Positions 5,579 through 10,039 of a stretch of DNA of 10,039 bases are shown in pieces. The translations under genes were made by a program, and so were the position numbers. The DNA is from Woeseiaceae bacterium. GTDB lineage: Bacteria; Pseudomonadota; Gammaproteobacteria; Steroidobacterales; Woeseiaceae. How positions within the stretch are numbered: position 1 is the first letter of the stretch; each line of letters opens with the position of its first letter. The stretch lies in the NCBI GenBank assembly GCA_022615525.1, contig JAKEGN010000014.1, forward strand, positions 1 through 10,039, in the 5' to 3' direction. The notes beneath the pieces are model-generated. The model saw only the letters and a program-made list of their open reading frames with translations. It did not search any database and was not told the DNA's origin.

Positions 5579-6424
5579 ATGGACAGGAACTTCAAAGACA
5601 AGACCGTCGTCATCACCGGCGGTTCGGAAGGCGTCGGCGCGGCTACCGCACGAAAATTCGCGGCGCTCGGTGCCAATCTCGTACTGGTCGCGCGCAGCAA
5701 GAGAAATCTCGACCTGATCGCCGAGGAACTGCGCCCGCTCTGCAAGGTCATGACCGTGCCGATGGACGTAAGCGATGCCACCGCTTGCGACAATCTCTTC
5801 AAGAAAGCCCGCTTCGAATTCGGCGGCATACACGTCCTGGTGAACAACGCCGGCTATCACCGGCGCGGCACCGTCGAAGCGGTCCCTGCGCAGGAACTCG
5901 CGCGCATCATCGACGTCAACCTCAGAGCGCCGATCGTACTCTGCCGCCTGGCACTGCCTTACCTGAGGGAAGCGGGTCAGGCGGCAATCATCAACGTCGC
6001 GTCGCTCGCCGGGCGCATCCCGGTCGCGGGCGCGGCAACGTATTCCGCCAGCAAGTTCGGCCTGCGCGCATTCACCTTCGCACTGGGCGAAGAACTGGCG
6101 GGTTCAGGGATCAAGGTGGCGGCGGTGTCGCCCGGCCCGATCGACACCGGCTTCATCATGACCAACATCGACGAGGTGGCCGACGTGACCTTTTCGCAGC
6201 CGCTCTCCACGGCGGATGAAGTGGCCGATGTAATCGTCGAACTCTGTTGCAACGAGAAGCGCGAGCGCTCCATGCCGCCGGTCAGCGGCCTGCTGACGAC
6301 CACGGGCTACCTGCTGCCCGCATTCATGAAACTGCTCAGGCCCCTGATGATCCGCAAGGGCAAGCGAGTGAAAGCGAAGCTCAAAGCACAGCACCGCTCC
6401 AGCGAAACGCCACGCCAGCCCTGA
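5579..6424 (+). CDS. Short-chain dehydrogenase/reductase (SDR), substrate unknown
   Basis: Classical SDR oxidoreductase with a Rossmann fold, 281 residues. Visible motifs in order: cofactor-binding TGGSEGVG (13-20); Arg39 just after the second strand, which usually favours NADP(H); Asp63 (PMDVSD) near the adenine; NNAG (89-92); Asn114; catalytic Ser142 (NVASLAG); Tyr155 and Lys159 (YSASK); and the SPGPIDTGF loop (184-192). The tetrad Asn-Ser-Tyr-Lys is complete, so it should be active. Beyond the usual core, the C-terminus (about 236-281) is a hydrophobic stretch, GLLTTTGYLLPAFMKLLRPLM, followed by a very basic tail (RKGKRVKAKLKAQHR), suggesting membrane association and perhaps a lipid or other hydrophobic substrate; that is inference. 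The ATG at 5579 is chosen because it gives the normal N-terminus, although no ribosome binding site precedes it. It is bordered by the palindromic repeat upstream and convergent pepQ downstream. Confidence 0.93.
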   Translation: MDRNFKDKTVVITGGSEGVGAATARKFAALGANLVLVARSKRNLDLIAEELRPLCKVMTVPMDVSDATACDNLFKKARFEFGGIHVLVNNAGYHRRGTVEAVPAQELARIIDVNLRAPIVLCRLALPYLREAGQAAIINVASLAGRIPVAGAATYSASKFGLRAFTFALGEELAGSGIKVAAVSPGPIDTGFIMTNIDEVADVTFSQPLSTADEVADVIVELCCNEKRERSMPPVSGLLTTTGYLLPAFMKLLRPLMIRKGKRVKAKLKAQHRSSETPRQP

Positions 6425-6497
6425 AATTGGGCTGCAGGAGCGCGAAGTGCGGGTGACAGCGATCTTGATCTTGTGCTGCATGCCGGCGTCACGCCGC

Positions 6498-6541
6498 CAT
6501 GCCTTTCTCACTCGGAAATCCTAACTCGCTCGAAAGGCATG
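6498..6541. repeat. 10-bp inverted repeat with REP-like fragments in a convergent gap
   Basis: CATGCCTTTC (6498-6507) is matched exactly by GAAAGGCATG (6532-6541) around a 24-base loop, midway between the convergent SDR and pepQ genes. No T-run follows on either strand. Two TGCAGGAGCG segments, at 6433-6442 and 6573-6582, flank it. The second continues as TGCCGTGCCCGCGAC, which resembles the TGTAGGAGCG...CGCGA REP units known from pseudomonads and relatives. The 173-base gap holds no credible gene. Its role may be a shared transcript end or simply a degenerate repeat. Confidence 0.45.
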
Positions 6542-6597
6542 CCGTCGCGCCGCCGGACCTGGGCTTGCGCATTGCAGGAGCGTGCCGTGCCCGCGAC

Positions 6598-7947
6598 TCA
6601 AATGGCGGCGAAAGCGTCCCGCGTCAGGTTCTCGCATCCGTCTGCCGTGACGCGCACATTGTCCTCGATGCGCATCCCACCGAAAGGCCGCAGCCAGTCG
6701 ACCCGGCTGCGATTGATCATATTCTCGGCCGGTGTGCCGGCCAGGTCGGCGAGCAGCAGGTCGATGACGTACAGGCCGGGCTCGATGGTCAGCACCTGGT
6801 TTTCCTCGAGGTCTCGGGTCAGTCGCAGGTAAGGGTGACCACTCGGCGGATCGATGACAGTGCCCTCGTCATCGGCCATGAAGCCCCCCATGTCGTGCAC
6901 CTGCAGGCCGAGCAGGTGGCCGAGGCCGTGCGGATAAAACGCAGCGGTGACGCCCGACTCGATCAGTGCCTCCGGGCTGCCCTTGGCCAGGTCGATCTCG
7001 ACCAGCAGCTCGGCAATCCTGCGATGCGTCGTGAGGTGGAGCTCGGCGAAATTGACGCCGGCCCGCACTTCGCTGACCAGCGAAAGCTGCAAGGCATCGA
7101 AGCGCCGGATGAGCGCCGCAAACTCCGCGTTGTCGAAGGAATGTGTGCGGGTGATATCGCAAGCGTAGCCGTTGACCCTCGCGCCGGCGTCGATAAGGAA
7201 GGACAACTGCTCATCGGGACGCTGCGCCGATTGGTGCTGGTAGTGCAGGACCGCGGCATGCTCGTTCAGTGCAACGATGCTGCCGTAGGGCAGGTCCCTC
7301 TCGGTATGTTGTGTTGCGCGGCAGTAAGCCAGGTGAATATCGAATTCGGTCGCGCGGGCACGAAACGCCGCCTCGGCCGCAACGTGACCCCGTGCACCGC
7401 GCCGCGACGCCGCGCGCATGCAGGCGACTTCGTACTCCGTCTTGATGCCGCGCGCACGGTGCAGGATGTTCAGCGCCGACTTCGGGTTGCTGCGCTCGAT
7501 GCCGAAACTCTGTGTTTCGTCCTGCACTTCGCCGATCAGGATGCACTTGTCCCTGTCCTCCGGCAGCTGCGCCTCGACATCGGCCACCGTGTGCACGATG
7601 CGTATGTCGAATTCGCCGGTCCAGAAGCCGGTCGGGTCCGCGGGCGGCGAATGCCAGTAGTCCTTTTCCTGGAAGTACACCAGCAGCGGCTTCTCGCCCG
7701 GTGTGCAGACCACCAGCGACCAGGGATTTGAGAGCAGCGGCACCCAGGACAGGAAATGCGGATTGGCCTTGAACGGGTAGTTGTAATCGTCGAGGAACAC
7801 CGGCCGCGGCGCGCCGGCGAAGATGACCGCATGCGAGGCGCCGGCCCGTTCCAGCGCCCGCTCGTGGCGGGACTGGATCTCGCGGACATGGTCCGGGTAG
7901 TGGCGGCCGAGCGCGCTGCTTTCCGTTTCGATGGTCATGGGCGGCAT
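6598..7947 (-). CDS. pepQ: Xaa-Pro dipeptidase (prolidase, PepQ/OPAA type)
   Basis: Cytoplasmic dinuclear metallopeptidase of family M24B that splits dipeptides with C-terminal proline; relatives (Alteromonas OPAA) also hydrolyse organophosphate esters. The 449-residue product matches the long PepQ form (443 in E. coli). The N-terminal domain carries VFLDDYNYPFKANPHFLSWVP (about 50-70), typical of PepQ. The pita-bread C-terminal domain has all five metal ligands: Asp253 and Asp264 (LIDAGARVNGYACDITRTHSF), His340 (YPHGLGHLLGLQVHD), Glu389 (TIEPGLY) and Glu428 (GMRIEDN). Two ATGs are adjacent. The one at 7947 is preferred because AGAGG (7957-7953) lies five bases upstream; the ATG at 7950 would be only two bases away, and an ATG at 7938 is also possible. 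It is transcribed away from the GGT-like gene and converges on the SDR gene. Confidence 0.95.
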   Translation of the reverse strand: MPPMTIETESSALGRHYPDHVREIQSRHERALERAGASHAVIFAGAPRPVFLDDYNYPFKANPHFLSWVPLLSNPWSLVVCTPGEKPLLVYFQEKDYWHSPPADPTGFWTGEFDIRIVHTVADVEAQLPEDRDKCILIGEVQDETQSFGIERSNPKSALNILHRARGIKTEYEVACMRAASRRGARGHVAAEAAFRARATEFDIHLAYCRATQHTERDLPYGSIVALNEHAAVLHYQHQSAQRPDEQLSFLIDAGARVNGYACDITRTHSFDNAEFAALIRRFDALQLSLVSEVRAGVNFAELHLTTHRRIAELLVEIDLAKGSPEALIESGVTAAFYPHGLGHLLGLQVHDMGGFMADDEGTVIDPPSGHPYLRLTRDLEENQVLTIEPGLYVIDLLLADLAGTPAENMINRSRVDWLRPFGGMRIEDNVRVTADGCENLTRDAFAAI

Positions 7948-8017
7948 CATAACCTCTGGCTGCGGATTGCCGCGAGCGTGCTGATGCGGGCGGCAAGGCC
8001 GTACGCTCGTTGTTCCC

Positions 8018-8026
8018 TGCTATGAT
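8018..8026 (+). promoter_or_regulatory. Candidate extended -10 promoter of the GGT-like gene
   Basis: TGCTATGAT fits the TGnTATAAT extended -10 consensus with one mismatch and lies 34 bases before the ATG at 8061, which gives a short leader containing the GGGAG ribosome binding site (8050-8054). No good -35 is visible, which extended -10 promoters do not need. No matching promoter for the divergent pepQ could be made out. Confidence 0.5.
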
Positions 8027-8060
8027 TCCACGCTTTGCAGGGGATCTCCGGGAGTGCGGG

Positions 8061-9752
8061 ATGAAAAAAGGCGTGGTTTTGCTGGCGGCCCTGGTGGCAA
8101 GCACGGTTAGCCATGGTTACGACCGGCTGACCGGCGCGGCCTTTGCTTCCCGTTCGGAAGTCATCGCAACGCATGGGATGGCCGCGACCAGCCATCCGCT
8201 TGCCACGCAGGTGGCGATCGAAATCCTGAAAGCGGGCGGCAGCGCGGTGGATGCGGCGATCGCGGCCAACGCGACCCTCGGACTCATGGAGCCGACCGGC
8301 TGTGGCATCGGCGGCGACCTGTTTGCCATCGTCTGGGATGCCGATGGCAAGGAATTGACCGGGCTGAATGCCTCCGGCCGCTCGCCGATGTCGCTGAGTC
8401 TTGCGCAGGTTCGGCAGGCGGCACCGGAAGGCTTACCCTATCTCGGGCCCCTCACGGTCAGCGTGCCGGGCGCAGTCGATGGCTGGTACGAACTGCACGC
8501 GCGTTACGGCAAGCTGCCGATGAGAACCCTGCTCGAACCGGCCATACGTTATGCGCGCGAGGGCTTCCCGGTGACCGAGTTCATCGCCGCGCTGTGGCAG
8601 GAGAACGCCCCATCGCGCGCCGCATACCCCGGCTTTCGCGAGACCTTCATGCCGGGCGGCAGGGCGCCGGAAAAAGGCGAGATCTTTCGCAACCCGCGCC
8701 TCGCCGATACCTACGAAGAGATCGCGAAAAACGGCCGCGACGCGTTCTACAAGGGCGGGATTGCGCGGCAGATCGATGCCTACATGAGCGAGCAGGGCGG
8801 TTACCTGAGCTACGAAGACATGGCGGCGCACCGCTCCGAATGGGTCGAGCCGGTGTCCGTGAATTACCGCGGCTACGACGTCTACGAACTGCCGCCGAAC
8901 GGCCACGGCATCGTGGTGTTGCAGATGCTGAACATTCTCGAGGGCTATGATCTTAGCAAGATGGGTTTCGGCAGTGCCGATTACCTGCACGTGCTGATCG
9001 AAGCGAAGAAACTCGCCTACGAGGACCGCGCGCAGTTTTACGCCGATCCGGATTTCTACGAACCGCCGATCGCGCGGCTGATTGCGAAGGACTACGCCGC
9101 GGAGCGACGTGCGCTCATCGACCCGGCCAAAGCGGCTTCGAGTTACTCCGCCGGCGACATGCTGCACGATGGCGATACGATCTATCTCACGGTCGCGGAC
9201 AAGGACGGCAACATGGTGTCGTTCATCCAGAGCAACTACGGCGACATCGGTTCCGGCATGACACCGGCCGCACTCGGATTCAGCCTGCAGAACCGCGGCT
9301 CGCTGTTCAGCCTGCAGGACGGTCATCCGAACGTGTACGAGCCGGGCAAGCGGCCCTTTCATACCATCATCCCGGCGTTCGTGATGAAGGATGGCAGGCC
9401 CTGGCTGAGCTTCGGCGTCATGGGCGGCTCGATGCAGCCGCAAGCGCACGCGCAGATCATCGTCAACCTGGTCGACTTCGGCATGAACCTGCAGGAAGCG
9501 GGCGATGCGGCGCGTATGCGGCACACGGGCTCGTCGCAACCGACGGACGAGGTGATGCGCGATGGCGGCACCGTGTACCTCGAAAGCGGCATCCCGCCAA
9601 GCGTGCGCGACGAGCTCCGCCGCCGCGGCCACCGCCTGGCGACGGAGCCCGGGGAGTACGGCGGCTACCAGGCGATCCTCTGGAACGAAGCGCAGGGCGT
9701 GTATTACGGCGCCTCGGAGTCAAGGAAAGACGGGCATGCGGCCGGTTATTGA
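8061..9752 (+). CDS. Gamma-glutamyltransferase-family Ntn-hydrolase, exported, GGT-like acylase type
   Basis: Proenzyme of the GGT family, which cuts itself into large and small subunits and uses the new N-terminal threonine as nucleophile. The 563-residue product begins MKKGVVLLAALVASTVSHG, a likely Sec signal peptide, so the enzyme is probably periplasmic. Family marks are HPLATQVAIEILKAGGSAVDAAIAAN, the GCGIGGDLF motif, NASGRSP (Arg107), the predicted cleavage at Gly-Asp/Thr373 (DGDTIYLTVADKDGNMVSF), QSNYGDIGSG (Asn392), and GVMGGSMQPQAHAQ. The small subunit would have 191 residues. Residues that hold the gamma-glutamyl amine and oxyanion in E. coli GGT are altered: the Ser-Ser pair is His434-Thr435 (RPFHTIIP), the Asp433 region reads QNRGSLFSL, and the lid loop is short. 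So the substrate may not be glutathione. The ATG at 8061 has GGGAG at 8050-8054; the in-frame ATG at 8022 overlaps the promoter and lacks a binding site. Confidence 0.92.
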   Translation: MKKGVVLLAALVASTVSHGYDRLTGAAFASRSEVIATHGMAATSHPLATQVAIEILKAGGSAVDAAIAANATLGLMEPTGCGIGGDLFAIVWDADGKELTGLNASGRSPMSLSLAQVRQAAPEGLPYLGPLTVSVPGAVDGWYELHARYGKLPMRTLLEPAIRYAREGFPVTEFIAALWQENAPSRAAYPGFRETFMPGGRAPEKGEIFRNPRLADTYEEIAKNGRDAFYKGGIARQIDAYMSEQGGYLSYEDMAAHRSEWVEPVSVNYRGYDVYELPPNGHGIVVLQMLNILEGYDLSKMGFGSADYLHVLIEAKKLAYEDRAQFYADPDFYEPPIARLIAKDYAAERRALIDPAKAASSYSAGDMLHDGDTIYLTVADKDGNMVSFIQSNYGDIGSGMTPAALGFSLQNRGSLFSLQDGHPNVYEPGKRPFHTIIPAFVMKDGRPWLSFGVMGGSMQPQAHAQIIVNLVDFGMNLQEAGDAARMRHTGSSQPTDEVMRDGGTVYLESGIPPSVRDELRRRGHRLATEPGEYGGYQAILWNEAQGVYYGASESRKDGHAAGY

Positions 9753-9767
9753 GGCGCAGGGCAGACG

Positions 9768-10039
9768 ATGAGCCAGGACATTTATCTTACCGGCATCACC
9801 ACCACCGGCACGCCGCACATCGGCAATTACGTCGGCGCCATCCGGCCGGGCATTGCCGCGAGCAAAGACCCGGCGAAAAAGAATTTCTATTTCCTCGCCG
9901 ACCTGCACGCGCTGGCCAAGGCCGAAGACCCGGAACGCATCGCGCGCTCGACGCTGGAGATCGCCGCGGCCTGGCTCGCGCTCGGGCTGGACACAAACAA
10001 CGCGGTGTTCTACCGGCAGTCGGATATCCCGGAGATCCC
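9768..10039 (+). CDS. trpS: Tryptophanyl-tRNA synthetase, 5' part (cut by window end)
   Basis: Class I aminoacyl-tRNA synthetase that charges tRNA-Trp. The 90 visible codons read MSQDIYLTGITTTGTPHIGN, then YVGAIRPGIAASKDPAKK, FYFLADLHALAKAEDPERI and AAAWLALGLDTNNAVFYRQSDIPEIP. PHIGN is the class I HIGH-like ATP-binding motif in the TrpRS form. FLADLHAL and the F-x-QSDIPE segment are TrpRS hallmarks. The GTTTGTPH form belongs to the longer proteobacterial TrpRS (about 400 residues or more), recalled from family knowledge. The start lies 15 bases after the preceding stop, with AGGGCAG at 9758-9764 as a probable binding site, so it is likely co-transcribed with the GGT-like gene. The frame is open at the window end; the KMSKS motif lies outside. 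Confidence 0.93.
   Translation, partial: MSQDIYLTGITTTGTPHIGNYVGAIRPGIAASKDPAKKNFYFLADLHALAKAEDPERIARSTLEIAAAWLALGLDTNNAVFYRQSDIPEI

Noticed and set aside
6498..6541. The 10-bp inverted repeat as a Rho-independent terminator
   Set aside because: The loop is 24 bases and no T-run follows on either strand.
6499..7731. A 410-codon plus-strand open frame opposite pepQ
   Set aside because: pepQ on the other strand has all five metal ligands and full family length; the plus-strand frame has no recognisable motif.
8010..8060. N-terminal extension of the GGT-like protein to a start at 8010 or 8022
   Set aside because: The extension would displace the signal peptide from the N-terminus, overlaps the extended -10 candidate and has no ribosome binding site, whereas the ATG at 8061 has GGGAG at a good distance.
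8433..9632. A 399-codon minus-strand open frame opposite the GGT-like gene
   Set aside because: Shadow of a gene with clear catalytic and processing motifs; composition is typical of antisense frames in GC-rich DNA.
9768..10039. trpS as a truncated pseudogene
   Set aside because: The frame is open to the window edge with intact motifs; the truncation is caused by the window boundary.

Overview
The window reads as a piece of a gammaproteobacterial chromosome. It is GC-rich, and its first half has the classical order of the end of the spc ribosomal operon followed by the whole alpha operon: (rpmD)-rplO-secY-rpmJ-rpsM-rpsK-rpsD-rpoA-rplQ. RpoA, S4, S11 and SecY resemble their E. coli counterparts closely in length and motif (recalled, not aligned by tool). 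A Xaa-Pro dipeptidase of the long PepQ/OPAA type and the GTTTGTPHIGN-like TrpS start also fit this class. I cannot name a genus; an environmental lineage near Xanthomonadales/Chromatiales/Woeseiales is only a guess.

Layout. 1-4889: nine translation, secretion and transcription genes (the first only a 3' tail), all on the plus strand with short gaps, closed by a clear intrinsic terminator at 4915-4941. 4942-5578: an accessory-looking stretch. It holds a small unrecognised reading frame (5109-5417) that lacks any ordinary start codon at its natural 5' end but has a well-placed Shine-Dalgarno before an ATC. After it comes a dense cluster of inverted and direct repeats (5431-5530). 5579-6424: a short-chain dehydrogenase/reductase with a -10-like box exactly where a leaderless transcript would need it. 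6425-6597: a 173-base convergent gap with a 10-bp inverted repeat and REP-like fragments. 6598-7947, minus strand: pepQ. 7948-8060: a 113-base divergent gap with an extended -10 candidate for the next gene. 8061-9752: an exported gamma-glutamyltransferase-family Ntn-hydrolase. 9768-10039: the 5' end of trpS, cut by the window edge and probably co-transcribed with the preceding gene.

How the genes work together. The left half supplies ribosomal proteins (L30 tail, L15, L36, S13, S11, S4, L17), the translocon channel SecY and the RNA polymerase alpha subunit. The right half is a loose neighbourhood of peptide and amino-acid metabolism: a cytoplasmic proline dipeptidase, a secreted GGT-like amidohydrolase and tryptophanyl-tRNA synthetase.

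I found no convincing new multi-gene system. The points most worth a second look are the apparent ATC-start small gene, the palindromic repeat cluster beside it, and the GGT-like enzyme, which keeps the autocatalytic threonine but has lost several residues that bind the gamma-glutamyl group in true glutathione hydrolases.
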